From Candidatus Saccharimonadota bacterium (GTDB lineage Bacteria; Patescibacteriota; Saccharimonadia; Saccharimonadales; Saccharimonadaceae), in the NCBI GenBank assembly GCA_017480095.1, contig JAFVBG010000003.1:186001-250000 (forward strand): a stretch of DNA of 64,000 nt, in the 5' to 3' direction. This document shows positions 32,969 to 40,669 of this stretch, in pieces. How positions within the stretch are numbered: the first letter of the stretch is position 1; each line of letters starts with the position of its first letter. The notes under the pieces were generated by a model. The model did not search any database, was not told where the DNA came from, and saw only the letters and a list, made by a program, of their open reading frames with translations. Made by a program: the position numbers and the translations under genes.

Positions 32969-33736
32969 TTACACAGATTTAATCTTTTTGAAAACTTTTG
33001 GCTTGTAGAGGCCCTCATCTTTGAGTCTCCGCACGGCGACTTGTGCAGCGCGAATAGTGGCGTCTTGCTTAGAATGCCCAGAGCCGATGCCATAGACTAT
33101 ACCGTTGACTATCACCCGCATAGTGAAACTCCGGTCATGGTCTGGACCGCTCATGGTTACTAGCTGATAGATTGGGCTCTCGGTGTAGAGTCGCTGGCTA
33201 ATCTCCTGGAGGAGAGATTTTGGATCGCGCCAAGTTTCATTCTCTAGAATCTCTGGCAGCTTCACGATAATATGTTTATTGATAAATTGCAAGGCGGTGT
33301 TATAGCCCTGATCGAGATAGATTGCCCCCACCACGGCTTCAAAGCAGTCCGCATGAAACTTAGGGTGAGCATGGTCAACCGTCCGAGAGCCTTCGCCGTG
33401 CCCTAAACGCGTAAGCTTAAGGTAGCCTAATTTTTCGCTAGCATCACCAATCGACTCCGTATTAACCAGCGCCGAACGCAGGCCGGTCATAATCCCCTCC
33501 GGCAAGCTGTAGTTGCGAAAGAGGTAGTCCGAAGTCACCACCTCCAAGATGGCATCGCCTAGGAACTCCAAGCGCTCGTTGTGAGAACCTAAAATTTTAT
33601 GCTCATGTGCATAGCTTTTATGCGTTAAAGCCGTGATGAATAGTGAAATATCATTAAACTCAAAGCCAAAGTGTTCTCTAGCAAAGTCCTGATACTCTTG
33701 CTGTTTTGCCTTCGGCATACCAACGTTATAATACAT
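32969..33736 (-). CDS. rnc: ribonuclease III
   Basis: Double-strand RNA endonuclease that processes rRNA precursors. The 255-residue protein has the signature HNERLEFLGDAILEVVTSDY, the second metal-site region with FHADCFEAVVGAIYLDQGY, and a C-terminal double-stranded RNA-binding domain (about 175-245). AAGGAG from the end of the NUDIX gene supports the first ATG. It is the last gene of the rpmF-nusB-NUDIX-rnc operon. Confidence 0.97.
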   Translation of the reverse strand: MYYNVGMPKAKQQEYQDFAREHFGFEFNDISLFITALTHKSYAHEHKILGSHNERLEFLGDAILEVVTSDYLFRNYSLPEGIMTGLRSALVNTESIGDASEKLGYLKLTRLGHGEGSRTVDHAHPKFHADCFEAVVGAIYLDQGYNTALQFINKHIIVKLPEILENETWRDPKSLLQEISQRLYTESPIYQLVTMSGPDHDRSFTMRVIVNGIVYGIGSGHSKQDATIRAAQVAVRRLKDEGLYKPKVFKKIKSV

Positions 33737-33738
33737 CT

Positions 33739-34428
33739 TTAGATTTCTCCTTGTCGTATCTTTTTCTTTGCGATTAGCATTAGTTTCTCTATATCTTCGT
33801 ACTCAATAGCATCTAGAGCATCGGCAAATTTGAACCATTTGATACCGTTCATCCACTTCTCTTTAGTTGGCGTCTCTGTAGTATCCAGCGCGCGCACCAG
33901 ATAGACTTGGGTCGTCATCAAGACTAACTTATCCAAGCGACGATACTTGAAATTGATTTTACCTAGCCAAGTCAAGACAGAGATGTGATGCAGGCCAGAT
34001 TCTTCACCGATTTCACGTACGGCGGTTTGTTTGGCAGTCTCACCTGGCTCGATATGCCCCTTCGGGATGGTCCAGCGATTTTTACTATCTTGAATAAGCA
34101 GAATCTCAATGTCTTTGCGATCGCGCGTGGGACGAAAAACAATGCCACCAGAAGTCGGTTCGCGGACGATTTCTTGGATGACTGGCTTCTTGCGAAAAAT
34201 ACGCGAAAAAGGCGACTCTTTATACTGTTCCGTAGGAAGAGCCTCCGGCACCTTCAGACGACGGGCAGCTTGAATCGTCCGCCGCGAGGTGTCGCTAGTC
34301 CTGGGCGCTGGTCTGCCCTGCCGATTCGACCGATTTAACTGACTGGTCCGAGCTGGTCGGGTTGGCTGGCTGGCTCTGCGCATCTGACCGAGAGGCATGC
34401 GCCTTCGGTTTTGAGGTTGATTGTTCAT
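33739..34428 (-). CDS. NUDIX hydrolase overlapping nusB
   Basis: Pyrophosphohydrolase of unknown substrate. The Nudix box is complete: [14 protein letters not shown] then REIGEESGL, about two thirds along. The N-terminal 90 residues are basic and low-complexity (many Arg, Gln, Pro, Ser). The ATG at 34428 is the best start visible; the first 44 codons then overlap the C-terminal tail of nusB in another frame. A later non-ATG start after the nusB stop cannot be excluded. It ends two bases before rnc. Confidence 0.85.
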   Translation of the reverse strand: MNNQPQNRRRMPLGQMRRASQPTRPARTSQLNRSNRQGRPAPRTSDTSRRTIQAARRLKVPEALPTEQYKESPFSRIFRKKPVIQEIVREPTSGGIVFRPTRDRKDIEILLIQDSKNRWTIPKGHIEPGETAKQTAVREIGEESGLHHISVLTWLGKINFKYRRLDKLVLMTTQVYLVRALDTTETPTKEKWMNGIKWFKFADALDAIEYEDIEKLMLIAKKKIRQGEI

Positions 34429-34882
34429 TAGATTTAGAATCCTTATCATCACCCAAGCCGAGCTGTTTAAAGGCTGTGCCGAGCACGCCATTAATGAAAC
34501 GGGATGAGCTGTCGGAGCCGAAAGCTTTAGCTAGCTCGACGGCTTCGTTGATCGCCACTTTTGGTGGGACTGTGGCATTGCTAAATTTTAGTTCATAGAG
34601 ACCAATACGAAGGACGTTACGGTCAACCGCGGCAATCTCGGAAATTGGCCATTCTGGCGCAATCGGGCGCAAAATCTCGTCCAACTCCTTAGCGTGGTCC
34701 ATTACATTCCGGCTCAGGGCATAGACAAACTCTGTATCTCCTAGAGCTTTTTCGTATGGTTTGATATTTTTTGCGACGATACTATCAAGGTCGGCTGTGG
34801 CATCGCCCGCCTTTTCCCTAAACTCGTATTCATAAATACTCTGTAGGGTGATAATTCTGCCTAAATGCCGATTGCTTGCCAT
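34295..34882 (-). CDS. nusB: transcription antitermination factor NusB
   Basis: Partners S10 in rRNA antitermination. The all-helical core spans residues 1-140 ([66 protein letters not shown]). At 195 residues it is about 50 longer than usual because of a Ser/Gln/Lys-rich tail encoded in DNA shared with the NUDIX gene. It starts three bases after rpmF. Confidence 0.95.
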   Translation of the reverse strand: MASNRHLGRIITLQSIYEYEFREKAGDATADLDSIVAKNIKPYEKALGDTEFVYALSRNVMDHAKELDEILRPIAPEWPISEIAAVDRNVLRIGLYELKFSNATVPPKVAINEAVELAKAFGSDSSSRFINGVLGTAFKQLGLGDDKDSKSNEQSTSKPKAHASRSDAQSQPANPTSSDQSVKSVESAGQTSAQD

Positions 34883-34885
34883 AAG

Positions 34886-35083
34886 CTATTTCTTCGCCGC
34901 CTTTTTGCTAGGTTTGCTAGTCTTAGTCTTGACGGTCTTTACCTTAACGTTTGGGGTCTTTTTCGCAGTTTCAAAAGCCTTGACAGTCGAGGTCTTGTTC
35001 ACGCGGCGCGCAAGCTCCAAGCGCAGATGACTGCGGCGAAGCCCAGTTTTGCGAGCGCTACTCTGTTTTTTAGGTTCAGGCAT
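34886..35083 (-). CDS. rpmF: 50S ribosomal protein L32 (bL32), zinc-free form
   Basis: The N-terminus MPEPKKQSSARKTGLRRSHL is typical of L32. The family's two CxxC zinc motifs are missing: the rest of the 65 residues is a Lys/Thr/Val tail (KTPNVKVKTVKTKTSKPSKK). Its promoter overlaps that of leuS on the opposite strand. It leads the operon with nusB and rnc. Confidence 0.88.
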   Translation of the reverse strand: MPEPKKQSSARKTGLRRSHLRLELARRVNKTSTVKAFETAKKTPNVKVKTVKTKTSKPSKKAAKK

Positions 35084-35129
35084 TAAATGCTCCTTTTAAA
35101 AAATGATTTATATTAACTACTTACTGGAC

Positions 35130-35171
35130 ATTATAGCACAACTTTACACTTTTGTGAAGAGGTGATATAAT
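35130..35171. promoter_or_regulatory. overlapping divergent promoters of rpmF and leuS
   Basis: Minus strand: TTCACA (35153-35158) and TATAAT (35130-35135), spacer 17, for rpmF. Plus strand: TTTACA (35143-35148) and TATAAT (35166-35171), spacer 17, for leuS. The -35 of each lies inside the spacer of the other, so only one can be occupied at a time. Confidence 0.8.
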
Positions 35172-35207
35172 AAAAAGATACATAAAATCACGAAAAAGGA
35201 AGGTGCT

Positions 35208-37574
35208 ATGGAGCGATATGAACCTCTGAAAATCGAGGAAAAATGGCAGAAAATTTGGGCTGAAAACGAGACTTTTAGAGCCCTAGACCTTCCGACTGCC
35301 AAGTCTAACGGCAAAGCCAAGATGTTCCTAGCCGAGATGTTCCCTTATCCTTCAGGGGCAGGCTTGCACGTCGGTCACGTGCGCAACTTTACCATTGTTG
35401 ATGTCCTAACTCGCTTCTACACTCAGCAGGAGATGAACGTTTTGCGTCCGTTTGGCTATGACACTTTTGGTCTGCCAGCCGAGAATTACGCAATCAAGAC
35501 TGGGATTTCCCCGCAGTCTGCAACCAAGACTAATATCGACAACTTCCGCAAGCAAGCTAAGCGCTTGGGGCTCGCGATTGACTGGTCGCGCGAGATTAAT
35601 ACCTCTGATCCAGAGTATTATCGCTGGACGCAGTGGTGCTTCTTGCAGCTTTATAAAAAGGGTCTAGCTTATCGCAAGGAGAGTTATCAGTGGTGGTGTC
35701 CAAAAGATCAGACTGTGCTCGCGAACGAGCAGGTCGAAGGTGGCAAATGCTGGCGCTGTGGCGAACAGGTTGAGAAGAAGCTGATGAAACAGTGGTTCTT
35801 CAAAATTACAGATTACGCCGATGAATTGTTGGAAGATGTTGATGCCCTGAATTGGCCAGAGAAGATTAAAACCATGCAGAAGAACTGGATTGGACGGAGT
35901 GAGGGCGCAGAAATTGCGTTTGAGACTGGCGATAAGAGTATTCTCGTCTTTACCACTCGTCCAGACACGATTTATGGCGCTACTTTCCTCGTCCTAGCGC
36001 CAGAGCATCCACTAGTGAAACAAATCGTTTCTGACAACGCTAAAGCCGCGGTTGAAAAATATTGCGCCGAAGCGATGAAAAAATCTGAGATCGAGCGTCA
36101 AGAGAATAAGGAGAAGACTGGGGTCTTCACTGGGGCTTATGCTAAAAACCCAGCCACGGGCGAGGAGATTCCAATCTGGGTGGCAGATTATGTCCTTTCT
36201 GGCTATGGTACCGGGGCAATCATGGCAGTGCCATCCGACGACGAGCGCGATCGCGAGTTTGCCGAGAAGTTTGACCTGCCGATTATTGAAGTCATCAAGG
36301 ATAATCAGATGGTCAATTCTGGCGAATTTACTGGCCTGCCGAACAGTGAAATGCGTGAGAGGATTCTAGACTGGCTGAAAGAGAAAGGCTATGGCGAGCG
36401 CAAAGTAACCTATAAGATGCGCGACTGGCTAATTTCACGCCAACGCTACTGGGGTTGTCCGATTCCAATTGCTTATGATAAAGACGGCGAGCCACACCCA
36501 ATTCCAGAAGATCAGCTTCCTGTCCTGATTCCAGAGGTAGCAGATTACAAGCCAGATAATACTGGTCGTTCGGCGCTGGCTAAGGCTGAAGACTGGCTCA
36601 AGGTGAAGGTACTGAACGAAAAAACTGGCAAAATCGAGGAAATGACCCGCGAGACCGATACGCTCGATGGCTACGCCTGCTCCAGCTGGTACCTCTGGCG
36701 CTATGCTTCACCGCATGACAATGATCACGCTTGGGATGCAGATGATATTGCTTATTGGGCGCCAACGGATATTTACGTCGGGGGCGACCACGCCGTAGCG
36801 CATCTACTTTACATCCGTTTCTGGTGTAAGTTTTTCGCCGACCAGGGGTATCTGCCGTTCCGCGAGCCGGTGAAGACTCTGCTTTACAACGGCTATATCA
36901 ATGCACCCGATGGCAAAAAGATGTCGAAGTCTAAGGGTAACGTAATCGACCCGCTCGATGTGATTAATCAGGGGTACGGCGCAGATACTTTGCGCACTTA
37001 CGAGATGTTTATTGGTCCGTACGACCAAGATGCCGCTTGGGACACCAAGGCAATTGGCGGGGTTTATCGCTTCTTGAACCGCTGTTGGAGTCTAACCTTT
37101 ACCGATGCTGGCGTTACTACCGGCACCGATACTGGCGCAATTCGCCACAAGACCATCAAAAAGGTAACTACCGATCTTCATCGTCGTTGTTTCAATACCG
37201 CCGTCGCTAGCCTGATGGAATACGTCAATGAACTCTATAAAGTCGGTGCCAGCCATGAAGATTTAACTGTACTGGCAAAACTTTTGAAGCCGTTTGCGCC
37301 GCACCTCGCCTCAGAAATGTTGGAGAAGCTGGGCGAAGACGACGTTTGGCCGACCTGGGATGAGCAGCACTTTGCCGAAGACGAGGTCGAAATCATGGTT
37401 CAGGTCAACGGCAAGCTCCGCGGCAAGGTTTCCGTGTCAGCCGAGTCGGTAGAAGATGCCGATTTAATCGAGAAAGCCGCTCGTGCCGACGCCAACGTTG
37501 CAAAATACCTTGAAGGCGGCATAAAAAAGGTCATCAAACCAGCCAAGGCTAAGCTAATTAACTTTGTTGTCTAA
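35208..37574 (+). CDS. leuS: leucine-tRNA ligase
   Basis: Class I synthetase, 788 residues. ATP-site motifs are HVGH (in PYPSGAGLHVGHVRNF) and KMSKS (in DGKKMSKSKGNV). A zinc site remains: WWCPKDQ and CWRCGEQ. The editing domain is present (TTRPDTIYGATFLV; YGTGAIMAVPSDDERD). The editing motif is usually H-D in VP-x-HDERD; here the histidine is aspartate while the key following aspartate is kept. The C-terminal anticodon and tail domains are complete. The stop overlaps the tsaC start. Confidence 0.97.
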   Translation: MERYEPLKIEEKWQKIWAENETFRALDLPTAKSNGKAKMFLAEMFPYPSGAGLHVGHVRNFTIVDVLTRFYTQQEMNVLRPFGYDTFGLPAENYAIKTGISPQSATKTNIDNFRKQAKRLGLAIDWSREINTSDPEYYRWTQWCFLQLYKKGLAYRKESYQWWCPKDQTVLANEQVEGGKCWRCGEQVEKKLMKQWFFKITDYADELLEDVDALNWPEKIKTMQKNWIGRSEGAEIAFETGDKSILVFTTRPDTIYGATFLVLAPEHPLVKQIVSDNAKAAVEKYCAEAMKKSEIERQENKEKTGVFTGAYAKNPATGEEIPIWVADYVLSGYGTGAIMAVPSDDERDREFAEKFDLPIIEVIKDNQMVNSGEFTGLPNSEMRERILDWLKEKGYGERKVTYKMRDWLISRQRYWGCPIPIAYDKDGEPHPIPEDQLPVLIPEVADYKPDNTGRSALAKAEDWLKVKVLNEKTGKIEEMTRETDTLDGYACSSWYLWRYASPHDNDHAWDADDIAYWAPTDIYVGGDHAVAHLLYIRFWCKFFADQGYLPFREPVKTLLYNGYINAPDGKKMSKSKGNVIDPLDVINQGYGADTLRTYEMFIGPYDQDAAWDTKAIGGVYRFLNRCWSLTFTDAGVTTGTDTGAIRHKTIKKVTTDLHRRCFNTAVASLMEYVNELYKVGASHEDLTVLAKLLKPFAPHLASEMLEKLGEDDVWPTWDEQHFAEDEVEIMVQVNGKLRGKVSVSAESVEDADLIEKAARADANVAKYLEGGIKKVIKPAKAKLINFVV

Positions 37575-38137
37575 TGCAAGTTGAAGAAATCGCGAAACTT
37601 TTGCAGCGGGGCGAAATCGTAGCCTTGCCCACCGAGACGGTTTTTGGGTTGGCGGTATCGCTCAATTCTGAAACTGGCATCCAAAAACTGATTAAACTCA
37701 AAAACCGCGACATCGAGTCTGGCAAAGTTTTCACTCTGGTACCCACTAGTATTTCCGAGTTTGAGCGATACGTCCTCATCCCAGACCGTGAACTGTTTGA
37801 CACTAAAGTAAAGCCCCATATCCCCGGTGCGCTAACCGTGCTTTTGCCGAAAAATCCCGCGTTTACCCATCCCTATTTTGACCATTTTGAGAAAATCGGT
37901 CTTCGCATCCCAGATTTTCCGCTGTTTGCACAGCTTTTACCTCTGTCTGGGCCGTTACTTTTGACTTCTGCCAATCCACGCGATTTATCAGTAGCCAAAG
38001 ATTTTACAGAGGTAGAGCAGTATTTTCCAGGTTTGCCAGTGGTAAGAGAGCCAGCTGGCAACCAGCCAGCCTCGACAATTGTAGATTTAACGGGGCAAAA
38101 GCCAGCAATTCTGCGTCAGGGTGCGCTAAAGTTTTAG
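37574..38137 (+). CDS. tsaC: TsaC/Sua5-type threonylcarbamoyl-AMP synthase
   Basis: Makes threonylcarbamoyl-AMP for the t6A modification of tRNAs reading ANN codons. The YrdC fold shows GEIVALPTETVFGLAVSLNS, the KLKNR motif of the active site (family K-x-R), PGALTVLLPKN and LLLTSANPRDLS. At 187 residues it lacks the extra Sua5 domain. It overlaps leuS by one base, so the two are co-translated. Confidence 0.9.
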   Translation: MQVEEIAKLLQRGEIVALPTETVFGLAVSLNSETGIQKLIKLKNRDIESGKVFTLVPTSISEFERYVLIPDRELFDTKVKPHIPGALTVLLPKNPAFTHPYFDHFEKIGLRIPDFPLFAQLLPLSGPLLLTSANPRDLSVAKDFTEVEQYFPGLPVVREPAGNQPASTIVDLTGQKPAILRQGALKF

Positions 38138-38177
38138 CAAAAACCTCTGGATTTTTAGCGAAAAAGCATAATTGCTA

Positions 38178-38206
38178 TTGACATTTTTGCTTTTTTGTGC
38201 TATAAT
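38178..38206 (+). promoter_or_regulatory. consensus promoter of the orphan membrane protein
   Basis: TTGACA (38178-38183) and TATAAT (38201-38206), spacer 17 with TGC extension. The following leader can fold ATGTCGC/GCGGCAT (38219-38237) before an AGGAGGTG site. Confidence 0.85.
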
Positions 38207-38259
38207 GGAAGTATAATATGTCGCAATGGGGCGGCATACAGTACATTAGGAGGTGCAAT

Positions 38260-38856
38260 ATGTCAATCTTGTCAACAATTTGCAGAGCAGCCAGAGAAGC
38301 CGGTCGCGAGGACTACGCCAAGGACGAACGGTTTTCAACCGTCATCGACTGGATCCAGTCCGAGCACGACACCGATGCGCTGGACATCATGTCTGGTGCC
38401 AACGAGGCCTATCGTCAGCAGGCGGAAAAGTCCTACAAGGACATCCGGATGCAGACGAATAGCATCCAATTCAGTCTCGGTACTGCTGCCGGCATGGGAT
38501 TGATTATCCTGGTCTGGCTCGTTCATGAGCTGGCAACTGGCGGAGTCGAGTTCTTAAGTGGCACGGCTCTACTCGGCATGGCGACAGTCATTGTCGCTTT
38601 TGCGATTCCGATCGCCATCTTTGCGCGGCTCTACCGCGCAGCCTACGCCCTCGGCGTACTTGAAGAGCGTCAGAAAGAAATTGAAGCTATCAACGAGCTG
38701 TTCGTCGAGGACTTTTGCAGAGTCAAAGTCATTGACCTGCAAGCAACGCTGGAAAGGCAGCGCGAAGTTATCATGCGCCCAGACCACGTACAGCAGGCCT
38801 TGGCCTTCCTGGCTTACGCCTATGGCGGATTTGGCTCTCAGGGCCAGCAAGCGTAA
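38260..38856 (+). CDS. membrane protein of unknown function (orphan)
   Basis: I do not recognise this 198-residue protein. AGGAGGTG seven bases before the ATG at 38260 fixes the start; an upstream in-frame ATG lacks such a site. Residues 1-70 are soluble and charged, then two hydrophobic segments (about 77-95 and 105-127) form a hairpin in the membrane, followed by an amphipathic, probably coiled C-terminal region. Cytoplasmic domains on both ends would fit a scaffold or regulator. It has its own near-perfect promoter and terminator and GC-rich codons, like the other orphans here. Confidence 0.75.
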   Translation: MSILSTICRAAREAGREDYAKDERFSTVIDWIQSEHDTDALDIMSGANEAYRQQAEKSYKDIRMQTNSIQFSLGTAAGMGLIILVWLVHELATGGVEFLSGTALLGMATVIVAFAIPIAIFARLYRAAYALGVLEERQKEIEAINELFVEDFCRVKVIDLQATLERQREVIMRPDHVQQALAFLAYAYGGFGSQGQQA

Positions 38857-38916
38857 ATCCCATTTTGGGAATCTACCAACACAACCCCTCCATTTTTCAA
38901 AGGGCTCCCCAGCCCA

Positions 38917-38943
38917 CCCTCCTCCTCCAGAGGAGGGTTTTTC
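38917..38943 (+). terminator. terminator of the orphan membrane protein
   Basis: CCCTCCTC-CTCCA-GAGGAGGG followed by five T residues. Confidence 0.9.
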
Positions 38944-38984
38944 TTGCTTTTTGCAAACTTTGAGTTATAAAATGTCGCTTTGGC

Positions 38985-39013
38985 TTGCTTTTTGCGTAGA
39001 GTCATTGTATTAT
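38985..39013 (+). promoter_or_regulatory. promoter of trmH-like gene (leaderless)
   Basis: TTGCTT (38985-38990) and TATTAT (39008-39013), spacer 17. Six bases separate the -10 from the ATG at 39020, and no ribosome-binding site fits between. Confidence 0.7.
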
Positions 39014-39019
39014 TGAAAG

Positions 39020-39565
39020 ATGAAATTGACCGTAGTACTCCATAATATCCGTTCGACCTACAATGTCGGAGCGATTTTGCGCACGGCGGAAGGATTTGGC
39101 GTCGAAAAGGTGATTCTGTCTGGCTATACCCCTTGGTATGATAAGCCCGGTTTGCTTCCCCACCTTGCCGAGAAACTTGAGCATCAGGTTACGAAGACCG
39201 CGGTCGGGGCAGACAAGCTCGTCAAGACGGAATGGGTGGAAGATTTACCCGCTTGGCTAGACAATCTGCCAGAGAATGTGCAGAAGCTTGGATTAGAGAA
39301 TAATCTGGAAGACGACCGTTTGAAGACGCTCGGTGATTTCACCTTTGATGACAAGTTGAGCGAGCCGAAGTCCCTGGCCTATGAAGAAGAGAAGTCAATC
39401 TATAATGACGAAAAAGTTTTGGTGCTGGGCGAGGAAGTCCATGGTATTCCGCCAGAAGTGCTGGCGAAGCTGGATGTTTTGCTCGAAATCCCGATGCGCG
39501 GGCGGAAGGAATCTTTTAATGTTTCCGTCGCCGCAGGAATTGCGATTTACGAACTGGCGCGTTAG
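39020..39565 (+). CDS. SPOUT-family RNA methyltransferase (TrmH/SpoU)
   Basis: Ribose 2'-O-methyltransferase for tRNA or rRNA. The three SPOUT motifs are visible: LHNIRSTYNVGAILRTAEGF (motif 1), VLVLGEEVHGIPPEVL (motif 2) and IPMRGRKESFNVSVAAGIAI (motif 3). The 181-residue size matches the minimal knot domain without an N-terminal extension. It has its own leaderless promoter. The stop overlaps that of dus on the other strand by three bases. Specific substrate unknown. Confidence 0.93.
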   Translation: MKLTVVLHNIRSTYNVGAILRTAEGFGVEKVILSGYTPWYDKPGLLPHLAEKLEHQVTKTAVGADKLVKTEWVEDLPAWLDNLPENVQKLGLENNLEDDRLKTLGDFTFDDKLSEPKSLAYEEEKSIYNDEKVLVLGEEVHGIPPEVLAKLDVLLEIPMRGRKESFNVSVAAGIAIYELAR

Positions 39566-40647
39566 CCCATCTCAAAGGGAGTGCTCTGAATCACCTCGCG
39601 GAGCTCGTCTGTGGTGTTGCATTCCATCAATTTTTGGCGCAGATCGGAAGAATTGGGTGTCGAGTTAAAATAGACCTTGTAAAAATGTTTCAGCGGTTCA
39701 AACGGATACTTCTGCCCTTTAGCTTCCAGCTCGGCGCGGCGAGTATCAAATAAATCTAAATGATACAAGAATAAGTCTGCACAATTAGTTTTCGGACACG
39801 CGTCGGCTCGGCCCGTGCGCCACGGGCGAGCCGCACCACTACTCGCGTTGCCGCGCTCCGTACTGTCCGAACAACTAATTGCACCGAACTTATTCCTAAA
39901 ACATCCGATATCTTTGAAAACGCCCCTTCCAATCATGAAACCGTCAATCTCTGGATGCTTTTTATATAGCTCTAGCGCATGGGCGCGATTCTCAATATCA
40001 CCATTAATCACCAGCTTAGTCTGTGGCGCAATCTCGTCTCGTAGCTTGATAATCTCTGGAATCAACTCAAAGTGTGCGCCGACCTTGCTCATTTCCTTCT
40101 TTGTGCGGAGATGTACGGTTAGAGTGGCAAGATTCTCTCGCAAAAGCGTCGGCAACCACTCGCGGAACTCATCTATGCGCGAATACCCCAGTCTAGTTTT
40201 GACCGAGACCGGCAGATTAGTGGCAGATTTGGCCTGGCGGATACATTCCACGGCGAGTTCTGGCGTCCGAATCATGCCAGAGCCGCCACCAGTTTTACAG
40301 ACATTTTTATCTGGACAGCCCATATTGAGATCTAGACCGTCAAAACCAAGCTCTTCAAGCTTGCTGGCGAGCAAGGCAAACTGTTCCGGATTCTTCCCCC
40401 AGATTTGCGCCACAATTGGCGTGCCGTTGTGGACGTGCTTGCCTTCGTTTGGGTTTATTTCTAGCCGCTCCAGCGCATTCTCTCGTCCACGTTCCGAAGC
40501 AAAGCTCGAAACATTGGTAAACTCAGTATAAAAGACATCTGGGGCGCCCGCTCTTTCGACCACGGTGCGAAAAACCTTGTCTGTCACCCCCTCCATCGGA
40601 GCGAGGACAAGAAATGGCTTCGGCAGCTCTTCCCAGAAGTTAGTCAT
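39562..40647 (-). CDS. dus: tRNA-dihydrouridine synthase with in-frame palindromic insertion
   Basis: FMN enzyme that reduces uridines in the tRNA D-loop. The barrel shows LAPMEGVTDKVFR, the catalytic cysteine in NMGCPDKNVCKTGGGSGM, the SVKTRLGY motif, TVHLRT, NGDIENR and MIGRGVFKD. Directly after this the family continues into the C-terminal helices; here about 45 residues (SDSTERGNASSGAARP and surrounding) intervene before LFDTRRAELEAKG. The extra DNA is a complex palindrome (39769-39895). It follows the helicase gene by 22 bases. All catalytic residues are intact, so the enzyme may still work. Confidence 0.93.
   Translation of the reverse strand: MTNFWEELPKPFLVLAPMEGVTDKVFRTVVERAGAPDVFYTEFTNVSSFASERGRENALERLEINPNEGKHVHNGTPIVAQIWGKNPEQFALLASKLEELGFDGLDLNMGCPDKNVCKTGGGSGMIRTPELAVECIRQAKSATNLPVSVKTRLGYSRIDEFREWLPTLLRENLATLTVHLRTKKEMSKVGAHFELIPEIIKLRDEIAPQTKLVINGDIENRAHALELYKKHPEIDGFMIGRGVFKDIGCFRNKFGAISCSDSTERGNASSGAARPWRTGRADACPKTNCADLFLYHLDLFDTRRAELEAKGQKYPFEPLKHFYKVYFNSTPNSSDLRQKLMECNTTDELREVIQSTPFEMG
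39769..39895 (-). repeat. 127-bp palindromic element in frame inside dus
   Basis: The outer arms (39769-39798 and 39864-39895) pair over about 30 bases with small bulges, both containing CAATTAGTT and TTCGGACA blocks. An inner hairpin pairs CGGCTCGGCCCGTG (39804-39817) with CACGGGCGAGCCG (39821-39833), one bulge. Between them, 39840-39862 matches 48002-48024 in the rlmD-like gene at 20 of 23 positions (TACTCGC, TTGCC, GCTCCGTA blocks). The encoded peptide has the motif T-E-R-G-N-A-S-S. Confidence 0.8.
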
Positions 40648-40669
40648 AAACTATATATTACCATATTTT

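Noticed and set aside
37574-37819. Two overlapping minus-strand frames opposite tsaC
   Set aside because: tsaC on the plus strand has complete family motifs and is coupled to leuS.
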